Source of the DNA: Bosea vestrisii
Lineage (GTDB): Bacteria > Pseudomonadota > Alphaproteobacteria > Rhizobiales > Beijerinckiaceae
NCBI RefSeq assembly: GCF_030144325.1
Contig: NZ_CP126307.1
Span: forward strand, 2,418,001-2,482,000
Reading direction: 5' to 3'
DNA: 64,000 nucleotides
A model generated the notes under the pieces. The model was not told the DNA's origin, did no database searches, and saw only the letters and a program-made list of their open reading frames with translations. A program made the position numbers and the translations under genes. Shown one piece after another: positions 54,120-62,928 of the stretch (position 1 is its first letter; the number at the start of each line of letters is the position of its first letter).

Positions 54120-55874
54120 TCAGGAAGAGGAGCGGAAGCGTTCCGCGAGCAGCAGCATCACCGTCACCACGACGAAGACGACCACGGAGACCGCCGCGAG
54201 CGTCGGGTTGAGCTGCAGGATCATGTCGTCCCACATCTGCTTCGGCAGCGTGGTCTTGATGCCGCCCGAGACGAAGATCGCGATCGTCAGCTCGTCGAAG
54301 GAGGTGATGAAGGCGAACAGGAAGGCCGCGACGAGACCGCCCTTCACGAGCGGGATGGTGACGCCGGTCAGGGTCCGCAGCCGGTTGGCGCCGAGCGTCG
54401 CCGCCGCCTGATCGAGGCGCTGGTCGTAGGTCTTGAGCACGGCGGCGATGGTGACCAACGTAAACGGGATCGCCAGCACGGTATGACCGATGACGAGGCC
54501 GAGATCGGTGGCGATCAACCCGAGCCGCGCGAAGAGGTAGAACAGCCCGACGGCGATGACGATGCGCGGCACGATCATCGGCGCGAGGAAGAAAGCGAAG
54601 ATCAGCCCGCCCCAGCGCGTGCGGCTGTTCGCCAGCGCCAGAGCCGTAAAGCCACCGATGGCAGTTGCGGCAATTGCCGTGACGAAGGCAACCGCGAAGG
54701 AACGGATCGTCGCCTGGATCCAGAGCGGCGAGCTGAAATAGGCCTGGAACCAGCTCAGGCCATAGCCTGGCGGTGGGAATTCGAGGAACTGCGAGGAGGT
54801 GAAGGCGAGCGGGATCACGAGCAGCGTCGGCAGCACGAGGAAGGCGATGACCAGCCAGCAGAAGCCGGGCAGCAGAAGCGCAGAAGCGCGCTTGCCGAGC
54901 AGGGATCGCGCCAGCGTCGCGAGATGGCCCGCAAGGGTCGCGACGCCCGACAGGACCGCCAGGCCGAGGTCGCGGATGCGCCCGGTGCCGACCTGAGCAG
55001 AGCCGCCGGCGATGGTCGAGAGCCCGAAGAGCCGGTCATAGATCACGCAGGAGACCAGCGCTGCCGCCAGCATCATCGCAGACAGCGCGCCGGCGAAGGA
55101 CCAGTTCAGCAGCTCCTGCACCTGCGTGATGATGAGCTGCGCGAGCATGGTCTCCTGGCGACCGCCGAGGAAGGCCGGCACGATGAAGAAGCCGAGCGAG
55201 GAGATGAAGACCAGCAGGCCCGCCGCCGCCACGCCCGGCAGCGAGAGCTTGAAATAGACCAGCCAGAAGGAGCGTGCCGGTGCGGCGCCGAGCGTCTGCG
55301 CCGCCTGGACCAGCCGCCGGTCGATGCCGGTCATCACCGGGAGCATGGTCATCACCGCCAGCGGCACCATCGCGTGCACCATACCGACCATGACGCCGAA
55401 CTGGTTGTGCAGTAGCGGCAAAGGCTGGTCGACGATGCCGGAGCCGGTCGCCAGCGAGTTAATGATGCCGCTGCGCCCGAGCACGATCATCCAGGCGAAG
55501 GTCTTGACGAGATAGCTCGTCCAGAACGGCACCATGACGAAGAGCAGCATGCGGCCGCGAAACAGGTCGGGCAGGCGTGCGATCCAGTAGGCGAGCGGGT
55601 AGCCGATCAGGAGCGACCAGACCGCCGTCCAGCCGGCGATGCGGAAGGTGATGCCGAGCACGCGGAGATAGACGTCCGTCGCGGCGATGCGCTGATAGGC
55701 GCCGGCCGAGAAGGCGCCGCTCTCCGGATCGACGATGCTCAGGCCGAGCAGCTGCGCGACCGGATAGACGAAGAAGACCGCCAGGAATAGGAGGCCGGGC
55801 ACGGCCAGCCAGAGCGCGCCGAACCGCAATTTTCTGGGGCGCGCCGGCGCGCTGCTGAGGGTTACCGCGCTCAT
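54120..55874 (-). CDS. Fused two-domain ABC permease (PotB-PotC-like)
   Basis: 584 residues with about 12 membrane segments, two binding-protein-dependent permease domains in one chain. Domain 1 carries EAA-like GIDRRLVQAAQTLGAAPARSFWLVYFKLSLPG, domain 2 KTYDQRLDQAAATLGANRLRTLTGVTIPLVKGG. The starting frame ATG overlaps the ATPase stop (ATGA). Its ATPase and SBP partners are the two genes upstream, so it imports the compound of this regulon, likely a small cationic or polyamine/opine-like solute as for the Pot family. Confidence 0.92.
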   Translation of the reverse strand: MSAVTLSSAPARPRKLRFGALWLAVPGLLFLAVFFVYPVAQLLGLSIVDPESGAFSAGAYQRIAATDVYLRVLGITFRIAGWTAVWSLLIGYPLAYWIARLPDLFRGRMLLFVMVPFWTSYLVKTFAWMIVLGRSGIINSLATGSGIVDQPLPLLHNQFGVMVGMVHAMVPLAVMTMLPVMTGIDRRLVQAAQTLGAAPARSFWLVYFKLSLPGVAAAGLLVFISSLGFFIVPAFLGGRQETMLAQLIITQVQELLNWSFAGALSAMMLAAALVSCVIYDRLFGLSTIAGGSAQVGTGRIRDLGLAVLSGVATLAGHLATLARSLLGKRASALLLPGFCWLVIAFLVLPTLLVIPLAFTSSQFLEFPPPGYGLSWFQAYFSSPLWIQATIRSFAVAFVTAIAATAIGGFTALALANSRTRWGGLIFAFFLAPMIVPRIVIAVGLFYLFARLGLIATDLGLVIGHTVLAIPFTLVTIAAVLKTYDQRLDQAAATLGANRLRTLTGVTIPLVKGGLVAAFLFAFITSFDELTIAIFVSGGIKTTLPKQMWDDMILQLNPTLAAVSVVVFVVVTVMLLLAERFRSSS

Positions 55875-56971
55875 GCGACCAGCACCGCCTTGTCGCGCGA
55901 CCAGCCGGCGACGATCCTCTCGTCGATCGCGGGCACCAGATCGTCGGGGCCGAGCCGCAGCACCAGCGGGCTGCCGTCGTCGAGCGCGGCGATGACACGC
56001 GTCTCGGAGCCGGCATAGACGACCTCGCTGACGCGGCCGCTCACGGCGTTGCCGTCGCGGGCGCCGAGACGCAGGTTCTCCGGCCGAATGACGAGGGTGG
56101 CATCCTTGCTCTGGCAGCGCGCGCCGATCGGCAGGGCGAAGCGCCCATGCGCCGTGTCGATCGCGCCGTTGCCGTCCCAACGGCCGCGGAAGATGTTGGA
56201 GATGCCGATGAAATCGGCCGCGAAGGCGGTGCGCGGGCGCTCGTAGATTTCGCGTGGCGTGCCGAGTTGCTCGATCCTGGCATGGTTCATCAGGCAGATG
56301 CGGTCGGACATTGCGAGCGCCTCCTCCTGGTCATGCGTGACGTAGACGATGGTGGCGCCGCTCTCGCGATGCAGCCGCTTGATCTCGATCTGCATGTGCT
56401 CGCGCAGCTTCTTGTCGAGCGCGCCGAGCGGCTCGTCCATCAGGATGATCGAGGGCTGGTAGACGAAGCAGCGGGCCAGCGCGACGCGCTGCTGCTGACC
56501 GCCGGACAGTTCGCGCGGGAACCGCCCGGCGAGATGGCCGAGATGGACCATTTCCAGCGTCGCCGAGACACGGCTTGCGACCTCCGCACCGGGGCGTCCG
56601 CGCATCTTCAGCGGGAAGGCGATGTTCTCGGCCACGGTCAAATGCGGGAACAGCGCATAATGCTGGAAGACGAGCCCGATATCGCGCTGGTGAACCGGCG
56701 TGGCCGATTGGTCGCGGCCGTCGATCACGACCCGCCCCTCGCTCGCCTCGACCAGCCCGCAGATCAGCTGCAGCAGTGTCGTCTTGCCGGAGCCCGAAGG
56801 CCCCAGCAAGGTGAGGAACTCGCCCTCGGCCACGCTGAGCGAGCTCGGCTCGAGAGCCGTGGTCGCACCATAGCGCTTGCAAAGTCCTTCGATGACGAGC
56901 TTGCCCTCGACGACGAGGTTGGCTGTCTTCGGCTCGATTGCGGACATCTCGGCGCTCGTCGCCATCGGCAT
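55871..56971 (-). CDS. PotA-type ABC ATPase
   Basis: 366 residues. Walker A GPSGSGKTTLLQLICGL, LSGGQQQRVALARCF, IILMDEPLGALDKKL, and C-terminal TOBE/MalK-type regulatory domain (FIGISNIFRGRWDG, LVIRPENLRLG). The start codon overlaps the SBP stop (TGATG), so the pair is coupled. It energises the fused permease. Confidence 0.94.
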   Translation of the reverse strand: MPMATSAEMSAIEPKTANLVVEGKLVIEGLCKRYGATTALEPSSLSVAEGEFLTLLGPSGSGKTTLLQLICGLVEASEGRVVIDGRDQSATPVHQRDIGLVFQHYALFPHLTVAENIAFPLKMRGRPGAEVASRVSATLEMVHLGHLAGRFPRELSGGQQQRVALARCFVYQPSIILMDEPLGALDKKLREHMQIEIKRLHRESGATIVYVTHDQEEALAMSDRICLMNHARIEQLGTPREIYERPRTAFAADFIGISNIFRGRWDGNGAIDTAHGRFALPIGARCQSKDATLVIRPENLRLGARDGNAVSGRVSEVVYAGSETRVIAALDDGSPLVLRLGPDDLVPAIDERIVAGWSRDKAVLVA

Positions 56972-58026
56972 CAGGTCAGGAGCCAGGAGTTGAAGCGCTC
57001 GGTGACCTTCGAGCGATTGGCGCTCCACCAATCCTCGTTGGCGATCGCCATCTGCTTCAGGTTTTCCGGCGAGGTCGGCAGCACTTTGGCGCGCTCGGGC
57101 GAGATCGTCTGATAGGCGTCGAGATTGGTTGGGCCATAGGCGAGAGCCTCGGTGAAGGCGGCTTGTGCCTTCGGGTCCGAGCAGAAGCGGATGAACTGGC
57201 GGGCGACATCCGCCTTCGGTCCGCCCTTCGGCAGCCCCCAGCCCTCGATCGAGTAGAGGCCTTGGTTCCAGACGATCTTGGCGGGCGTGCCGCCGTCGAT
57301 CGCGGCCTGCAGGCGCGCATTCCAACCCGGCAGCATGTCGACCTCGCCGCTCTGCAGCAGCTGGGTCGACTGCGCGCCGCCGGTCCACCAGACCGCGACA
57401 TGCGGCTTGATCTTGTCGAGAACCTTGAAGGCGCGGTCGATGTCGAGCGGGTAGAGCTTGTCGAGCGGCACGCCGTCGGCGAGCAGCGCCTGCTCGATCG
57501 TGTCGATCGGATTCTTGCGCAGCGCGCGCCGGCCCGGGAACTTCTCGACATTGAAGAAATCGGCCCAGCTCGCCGGGGCATTCTTCACCCGGTCGGTGCG
57601 GTAGGCGAAGATCGTCGAATAGACGTCCGTGCCCATGAACTCGGGCGAGATCGCCTGCGGCATCAACTTCGGCACATCGGCGTGCGCAAAGCCGATCGGA
57701 TCGAGCAGCCCTTGCGTCTTCAGGATGTCGCGGGCCGAGAGCGTCAGCGTGCAGACGTCCCAGGTATAGGACTTGGTCTCGACCATCGCCTTGAACTGGG
57801 CGGTCGGCTCCGCTTCGCGGGCGACGTTGACGACCTTGTTGCCGGTCGCCTTCTCGAAGGGGTCGTAGAAGGCCTTGCGGAAGGCGGGCCCGAACGGCCC
57901 GCCGGGATCGGCGACCGTGATCTGGGTCGCGGCTCGTGCGGCCCCGGTGAGATAGGGCGCTGCGAGGGCGCCAGCGGCCAGCTGCAGCAGGGTGCGTCGG
58001 GTCGGCTTCGTCGTTTCGGTCGTCAT
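56971..58026 (-). CDS. PotD-like periplasmic binding protein
   Basis: 351 residues with a Tat-like signal (TRRTLLQLAAGALAAPYLTGAARA). Motifs of polyamine/opine-type binding proteins: ITVADPGGPFGPAFRKAFYDPFEKATGNKVV, SWADFFNVEKFPGRRAL, GPTNLDAYQTI. ATG 58026 is preceded by GGGGAG. First transporter gene after the crotonase in the operon; ligand unknown. Confidence 0.9.
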   Translation of the reverse strand: MTTETTKPTRRTLLQLAAGALAAPYLTGAARAATQITVADPGGPFGPAFRKAFYDPFEKATGNKVVNVAREAEPTAQFKAMVETKSYTWDVCTLTLSARDILKTQGLLDPIGFAHADVPKLMPQAISPEFMGTDVYSTIFAYRTDRVKNAPASWADFFNVEKFPGRRALRKNPIDTIEQALLADGVPLDKLYPLDIDRAFKVLDKIKPHVAVWWTGGAQSTQLLQSGEVDMLPGWNARLQAAIDGGTPAKIVWNQGLYSIEGWGLPKGGPKADVARQFIRFCSDPKAQAAFTEALAYGPTNLDAYQTISPERAKVLPTSPENLKQMAIANEDWWSANRSKVTERFNSWLLT

Positions 58027-58078
58027 CGTCTTCTCCCCTTTCAAGCGGTTTTCCGCATTTCCCCGTGGGTGATCAGAT

Positions 58079-58129
58079 CGTCAGGCGCGTTTTCCCGTCA
58101 GGCGCATGGTCTCGTCAGGCGCTCTTGCG
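58079..58129. repeat. Three 17-bp tandem repeats at the crotonase stop codon
   Basis: CGTCAGGCGC occurs at 58079, 58096 and 58113, each 17 bases apart, followed by varying 7-base tails. The third copy contains the crotonase stop codon (TGA, minus strand), so the duplicated units each offer a stop in that frame. Probably replication slippage; function unknown. Confidence 0.7.
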
Positions 58130-58888
58130 CGCGGCGCGAACGGCCAGGAACTGCTCCATCATCCGCGCCGGCTCGCCGGTGCCGTAGGCCTCGCGCTGGT
58201 TGCGGATGCCGGCCTTGAGGCACTCGCGGAAGCTCTCCTCCGTGACCTCGCGGAAGCGGGCCTTGTTGAGGCGCATGGCGACGGGCGGCTTTCCGGCGAG
58301 TTCCCCGGCCAGTGCCAGGGTCGCCTCCATCACCTTCTGCTTCGGCACGATCCGGTTGATCAGGCCGATCCGGTAGCATTCGTCGGAATCCATCATTCGC
58401 CCGGTCAGGGTCAGGTCGATGGTGCGGGCGATCCCGATCATCTCGCGCATGATCCAGGGGCCGGTCACCGAGGCGATGCCGGAGTTGATCTCGGGCTGGC
58501 CCATGGTGACGCCGTCATGGCCGATGCGCAGGTCGCAGAGCAGCGCGACCTGGAAGGCCGAGCCGGCGGCGACCCCGTTCAAGGCGGCGATGATCGGCTT
58601 TGAGAGCGAGCGGATGCGGTCGTAGAGCCGCTCCCATTCGCCCATCCACAATTCGGCGCGGTCGGGATCGAAGGTCTTGGTCTCGTTGAGGTCCTGGCCG
58701 GCTCCGAAGGCGCGGTCGCCGGCGCCCGTCAGGATGATGGCCCGCACGGCCTCATTCGCCTCGAGCTCGTCGAGGCCCTCGACGAGCCGGGACCGCATCG
58801 GCGCATTCCAGGCATTGAGGATCTGCGGGCGGTTGAGGGTCAGGATGCCGACCGCGCCGCGCACCTCGACCAGAACAGAGTCCTTCAT
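58115..58888 (-). CDS. Crotonase-superfamily protein with one of two hydratase glutamates
   Basis: 257 residues. GILTLNRPQILNAWN, oxyanion hole DRAFGAGQDLNETK, then GVAAGSAFQVALLCDLRIG, where the first catalytic Glu of hydratases is Gln, and MGQPEINSG, where the second Glu is retained. Crotonases with such single-Glu sites include isomerases and carnitinyl-CoA-type dehydratases. It is the first gene of the minus-strand arm, translated from ATG 58888 with GGAGGG just upstream and an operator-like sequence overlapping its promoter. Confidence 0.9.
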   Translation of the reverse strand: MKDSVLVEVRGAVGILTLNRPQILNAWNAPMRSRLVEGLDELEANEAVRAIILTGAGDRAFGAGQDLNETKTFDPDRAELWMGEWERLYDRIRSLSKPIIAALNGVAAGSAFQVALLCDLRIGHDGVTMGQPEINSGIASVTGPWIMREMIGIARTIDLTLTGRMMDSDECYRIGLINRIVPKQKVMEATLALAGELAGKPPVAMRLNKARFREVTEESFRECLKAGIRNQREAYGTGEPARMMEQFLAVRAARKSA

Positions 58889-58913
58889 ACCGCCCTCCGA
58901 TGAGTTTTTGTTA

Positions 58914-58939
58914 CAATACGATAAGTTCTATTGAATATT
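58914..58939. promoter_or_regulatory. IclR operator candidate, site A
   Basis: CAATACGATAA (58914-58924), GTTCT, ATT, GAATATT (58933-58939). The same 26-base arrangement is present inverted at 59878-59904. It lies 25-50 bases upstream of the crotonase start and 70 bases upstream of IclR. Confidence 0.65.
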
Positions 58940-59009
58940 CTGCGCGAAAGGCTCACCTTGTCAAGGGCGTTGGCCGCAGCCATTGATCGAGCCAGGAGAA
59001 CAGGCCCCG

Positions 59010-59834
59010 ATGACGATGCCCGAAGCGAAACAGAACGGCCGCAGGAATGCCGCGGCGCCGGCCGACCCGGCCGGGCGCAAGGACGACGCGCTGATGGTCA
59101 ACTCGGTCGAGAAGGCGTTCCGGGTGCTGTCCGCCTTTGGCCGCCAACACCAGACGCTCAACCTGTCGCAGGTCGCCTCAGAGACGGGGATGGACGTCAG
59201 CGCCGCGCAGCGCTTCACCCACACGCTCGCCAAGCTCGGCTATCTGCGCAAGGACGTGCAGACCAAGCGCTTCGAGCTGACCGCGAAGACGCTCGATCTC
59301 GGCTACCACTTCGTCCGCAGCAGCCGCCTGCTCGACCGGGCGATGCCCTATCTCATGCATCTGAGCAAGGAGACCGAGGAGACGGTCAATCTCACCGTGC
59401 GCGAGGGGCCGGAGATCATCTTCGTCTCGCGCTTCCTCAGCCGCCATGTGCTGAACACCGACGTCATCATCGGCACGCGGATGCCGGCCTATTGCACCGC
59501 GCCCGGCATCGCCATGCTCTCGCGCCTGCCCGAGGAGGAGGCGATGGCGATCATCGACGCTTCCGATCTCAAGGCGCACACGCCCTCGACGACCTGGCAG
59601 CGCGATGCGCTGCGCGAGAAACTGCGCCAGTCCGCGGCGCAGGGCTACGCCACCGCCTTCGAGGAGGTCTATCTCGGCGATGCCTCGATCGCCGCCGTCG
59701 TCGTCGATCACCACGGCCGCCCGGAAGGCGCCGTGAACATCGCGACCTCGACCTCGCGCTTCAGCCATGCCGAGGTCGTCTCGCGCTTTTCCTCCCTGGT
59801 CATCGCCACCGCGCACGCGATCTCGCGGGTCTGA
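59010..59834 (+). CDS. IclR-family regulator
   Basis: 274 residues from ATG 59010 (AGGAGA upstream; TTG 58983 is the alternative). Winged helix VEKAFRVLSAFGRQHQTLNLSQVASETGMDVSAAQRFTHTLAKLGYLRKD and IclR effector domain (RAMPYLMHLSKETEETVNLTVREGPEIIFVSRF, GTRMPAYCTAPGIAMLS). It sits between a catabolic operon and a flavin-dehydrogenase operon, both with a copy of the same upstream sequence, so it is likely the controller of both. Effectors of such regulators are usually the substrate or an early metabolite. Confidence 0.92.
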   Translation: MTMPEAKQNGRRNAAAPADPAGRKDDALMVNSVEKAFRVLSAFGRQHQTLNLSQVASETGMDVSAAQRFTHTLAKLGYLRKDVQTKRFELTAKTLDLGYHFVRSSRLLDRAMPYLMHLSKETEETVNLTVREGPEIIFVSRFLSRHVLNTDVIIGTRMPAYCTAPGIAMLSRLPEEEAMAIIDASDLKAHTPSTTWQRDALREKLRQSAAQGYATAFEEVYLGDASIAAVVVDHHGRPEGAVNIATSTSRFSHAEVVSRFSSLVIATAHAISRV

Positions 59835-59877
59835 GCCGCAAGCAGGAGGTGCTTGACAGCGTCGGCCGCTGTTTTAT

Positions 59878-59904
59878 CAATATTCGAGAACTATTATCGC
59901 ATTG
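59878..59904. promoter_or_regulatory. IclR operator candidate, site B
   Basis: Reverse complement reads CAATGCGATAA-TAGTTCT-CGAATATTG, matching site A (58914-58939) in its outer blocks CAAT-N-CGATAA and GAATATT at the same distance. The arms CGATAA/TTCTCG are nearly self-complementary. It ends 20 bases before the dehydrogenase gene. Confidence 0.65.
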
Positions 59905-59923
59905 AAATAACTTTGAGATTCGC

Positions 59924-60238
59924 ATGGACGCTCCGAGGGCCCAGTTCCGCCGTGTCGCGGCCCGCGCGGGACGACAGGTGAAGCTCAGCTTCGAGGGCGC
60001 GGCGATCCGTGCGACGACCGGCGATAGCGTCCTTGCCGCGCTGCTGGAGAGCGGTGCCCTGATCCGGCGGCTGGAGTTCGGGGCTGAGCCGCGTGCCGGC
60101 TTCTGCCTGATGGGCGCTTGCCAGGATTGCTGGGTCTGGAGTGCCGAAGGCGGCCGGATCAGGGCGTGCACCACCGAGGTCGCCGACGGCATGATCCTGT
60201 TCGCCGAGCCGCAGCCATTGGTCGGTGCAGATGGCTGA
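59924..60238 (+). CDS. 2Fe-2S small subunit of heterotrimeric dehydrogenase (HcnA/gamma-type)
   Basis: 104 residues. Cluster motif C61-x4-C66-x2-C69 followed by Cys82 (GFCLMGACQDCWVW...RACTT) is the plant-type [2Fe-2S] signature of HcnA, opine oxidase small subunits and the gamma-like subunit of D-hydroxyproline dehydrogenase. No good Shine-Dalgarno is seen before ATG 59924. The stop overlaps the next gene by eight bases. It transfers electrons between the two flavoprotein subunits (family knowledge). Confidence 0.88.
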   Translation: MDAPRAQFRRVAARAGRQVKLSFEGAAIRATTGDSVLAALLESGALIRRLEFGAEPRAGFCLMGACQDCWVWSAEGGRIRACTTEVADGMILFAEPQPLVGADG

Positions 60239-61595
60239 CATCGTCATCGTCGGAGCCGGCCCGGCCGGCATCAGCGCTGCCGAGGTGCTGTGCGCGAAGG
60301 GGCTGAGGCCGGTCCTGATCGACGAGGGAGCACGGGCGGGCGGCCAAGGCTATCGCCGGCCGGCCGACGATCTCGCGCTCGACATGAACCGGCTGATGGG
60401 TTCGGAGGCCGGGAAATACGCGGCGCTGCATCGCCGCTTCGAGGCGCTGAGGCCGAAAATCGACTATCGTCCGCGGACATTGGTCTGGGCCGTCGACGGC
60501 CACACTCTGCACCTACTGCAGGAGGGGCGGGCCGAGACGCTCGCCTTCGACAAGCTGCTGATCGCCAGCGGGGCGATGGACCGGGTGGCGCCGCTTTCCG
60601 GCTGGACCTTGCCCGGCGTGTTCACCCTCGGTGGCGCGCAGGTCGCGCTGAAGGATCAGGGCTGCCTGATTGGAAGCCGCGTCGCCTTCCTGGGCTCATC
60701 GCCTCTCTTGGCGCTGGCGGCGAAGCAGTATCGCGACATGGGTGCGGAGATCGCCGTGATCGCCGATACGACGCCGTTTGCCGCCAAGGTCGCCACGCTG
60801 CCGGCGCTGCTGCGCTCGCCGCGGACGCTGCTGCGTGGCATCTCGTATATGGGCGCGTCGCTGCGTGCCGGGACGCATATGCTGCACGGCGTGACGCCGG
60901 TCGCCGTCGAGGGCGAAGGCCGCGTCGAGGCCCTGCTGCTGCGCGATGCGCAGGGCCGCGAACGGCGTTTCGCCTGCGATGCGGTCGCGCTCGGCTACGG
61001 CCTGAAGCCGGAGACGCAGCTCGCTGACCTGGCGCAGGCCGAGTTCGCCTATGATCTGGATTTCAGGCTGTATCTGCCGAAGATCGACGGCCTCGGACGG
61101 GCCCGGCCCGGCCTCTATCTCGCCGGAGACGGGGTGCGGATCGGCGGCGCCGACGCAGCCGAGGCGAGCGGCGCGCTCGCCGCTCACGCGATCCTCGCCG
61201 ATCTCGGCCAGCCGCAGGATATCGCGGTTGTGAGGCGATTGGCACGACAGGTCGAGCGCCTGCGCGCTTTCCAGCGTGGCCTGGCGCGTGCTTTCGCCTG
61301 GCCGGCGGCGCAGATCGCTGCCCTGCCGGATTCCGTCATGCTCTGCCGCTGCGAGAACGTGAGGATCGGCGAGGTCCGCACGGTGATGGCCAAGGAACTC
61401 GGCCCGATCGAGGTCAACCGGGTCAAGGCGATGACGCGCTGCGGGATGGGGCGCTGCCAGGGCCGGGTCTGCGGTCCTGCCTTGCAGGAGATCGTCGCGG
61501 CGAAGGCTGGGTGTGACGGCGCTGCGGTCGGGCGATTGCGCGGCCAGGCTCCGATCAAGCCAATCGCGCTCGCCGCCGCCGGGAACCCGGCATGA
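60231..61595 (+). CDS. FAD-dependent subunit of heterotrimeric dehydrogenase (HcnB/OoxA-like)
   Basis: About 454 residues. N-terminal dinucleotide fold DIVIVGAGPAGISAAEVLCAKGLRPVLIDEG, NAD(P)-binding segment RVAFLGSSPLLALAAKQYRDMGAEIAVIAD and a C-terminal BFD-like cluster region (MLCRCENVRIGEV, TRCGMGRCQGRVCGPALQE with five Cys). This is the HcnB/opine-oxidase A architecture. ATG 60231 or GTG 60225; four bases of overlap with the third subunit gene. Confidence 0.92.
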   Translation: MADIVIVGAGPAGISAAEVLCAKGLRPVLIDEGARAGGQGYRRPADDLALDMNRLMGSEAGKYAALHRRFEALRPKIDYRPRTLVWAVDGHTLHLLQEGRAETLAFDKLLIASGAMDRVAPLSGWTLPGVFTLGGAQVALKDQGCLIGSRVAFLGSSPLLALAAKQYRDMGAEIAVIADTTPFAAKVATLPALLRSPRTLLRGISYMGASLRAGTHMLHGVTPVAVEGEGRVEALLLRDAQGRERRFACDAVALGYGLKPETQLADLAQAEFAYDLDFRLYLPKIDGLGRARPGLYLAGDGVRIGGADAAEASGALAAHAILADLGQPQDIAVVRRLARQVERLRAFQRGLARAFAWPAAQIAALPDSVMLCRCENVRIGEVRTVMAKELGPIEVNRVKAMTRCGMGRCQGRVCGPALQEIVAAKAGCDGAAVGRLRGQAPIKPIALAAAGNPA

Positions 61596-62746
61596 GCGGC
61601 CACACCAGCGATGTCGCGATCGTCGGTGGCGGGCTGATCGGCGCCTGGACCGCCTTCTTCCTCGCCCGGCGCGGACAACGCGTGACCTTGATCGAGAAGG
61701 GCGTGGTCGGCGCGCAGTCGAGCGGCGTCAATTTCGGGAACCTGCGTCTCCAGGGCCGCTTTCCGGGCCAGTATCCGCTGTCCCTGCGCTCTCAGGCGCT
61801 CTGGGAGGATTTCGAGGCACTGATCGGCGAGGGTTGCGAGTTCGAGCAGACCGGCCACCTCTATCTCGCCTATGATGAAGACGAGCACGCTAGGCTCGAA
61901 GGCTACGCCAAGGTCTCCGAATCCCACGGACTCGCCATCGAACGGTTTGGATCTACCGAGCTCAAGCGGCGCTGGCCCTGGCTCGGCGAGCGCGCGGTCG
62001 CGGCGACCTTCTCGGCGCGCGACGCCACCGCCAATCCGCGTCTCGCCACCCCGGCCATTGCGCGGGCCGCCGCAAGGCACGGAGCCGTCATCCGCGAGAA
62101 CACGCCTGTCACGGCAGTCGAGCGCTCGGGCGACGGTTTTGTGCTGACACTGGCCGACGGAGAAAAGTTGAGCTGTGGCGCGCTCGTCAACTGCGCCGGC
62201 GCCTGGGCACTCGAGATCGCGGAGAGGTTCGGCGAAACGGCGCCGGTCTTTCCGGCCGGCCCGCCCCAGTTCGTGACGGAGCCGTTTCCCTATCTGATCG
62301 GCCCGTCGGTCCAGGCGATCGACGGTTCGGTGATCTTCCGCCAGATCCCGCGCGGCAACATCATCCTGGCCGGCTATCCACGTACGGCGGCAGATCCGGT
62401 GAACAACCGCGCGCCGGTCCCTCCCGCCAAGACGCTCGCGGCGATGCGGGCATTGGCGCGTGTCGCGCCAATGCTCGCGCAGTGCCATGTCATCCGCGTC
62501 TGGTCCGGCATCGAGGCCTATCTGCCCGACATGATCCCGGTGATCGGGCAAAGCGAGACGACGGCCGGACTGTTCCATGCCTTCGGCTTCTGCGGCCATG
62601 GCTTCCAGATCGGCCCAGGCGTCGGGCTCTGCCTGAGCGAGATGATCATGGACGGAGCGACACAGACGCCTCTGGAGCCCTTCTCGATCGGGCGCTTTCG
62701 TTCCACAGCGACGATTAGCGAGAAGTTCCGCAAAGAATTCGACTGA
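61592..62746 (+). CDS. DadA-like FAD subunit of heterotrimeric dehydrogenase (HcnC/beta-type)
   Basis: 384 residues. FAD-binding GGGLIGAWTAFFLARRGQRVTLIEKG, DAO-type core GVNFGNLRLQGRFPGQYPLSLRS, late motif FHAFGFCGHGFQIGPGVGLCLSEMI. This class oxidises amine or imine carbon next to a carboxylate (glycine in HcnC, D-hydroxyproline, opines). It is the likely substrate-binding subunit. The 182 bases after it contain no gene and separate it from the convergent LysR gene. Confidence 0.93.
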   Translation: MSGHTSDVAIVGGGLIGAWTAFFLARRGQRVTLIEKGVVGAQSSGVNFGNLRLQGRFPGQYPLSLRSQALWEDFEALIGEGCEFEQTGHLYLAYDEDEHARLEGYAKVSESHGLAIERFGSTELKRRWPWLGERAVAATFSARDATANPRLATPAIARAAARHGAVIRENTPVTAVERSGDGFVLTLADGEKLSCGALVNCAGAWALEIAERFGETAPVFPAGPPQFVTEPFPYLIGPSVQAIDGSVIFRQIPRGNIILAGYPRTAADPVNNRAPVPPAKTLAAMRALARVAPMLAQCHVIRVWSGIEAYLPDMIPVIGQSETTAGLFHAFGFCGHGFQIGPGVGLCLSEMIMDGATQTPLEPFSIGRFRSTATISEKFRKEFD

Positions 62747-62928
62747 CTGCCTGGTTTCTCTTGCCGAGTTCGTGCCGCCCTTCGTGCTTAAACTCGGAGG
62801 AAAGCTGCCCCAATTTTCCTGGATGCGCTAGATGCCGAGCGCCGACCTTTCCGCGCCAATCTGGAGTTGCCCGCTTTTCCGTTGTCGGGCTTCGAGACGG
62901 CCGAGCGTGCGTGACGCCCTGCCCGCCC

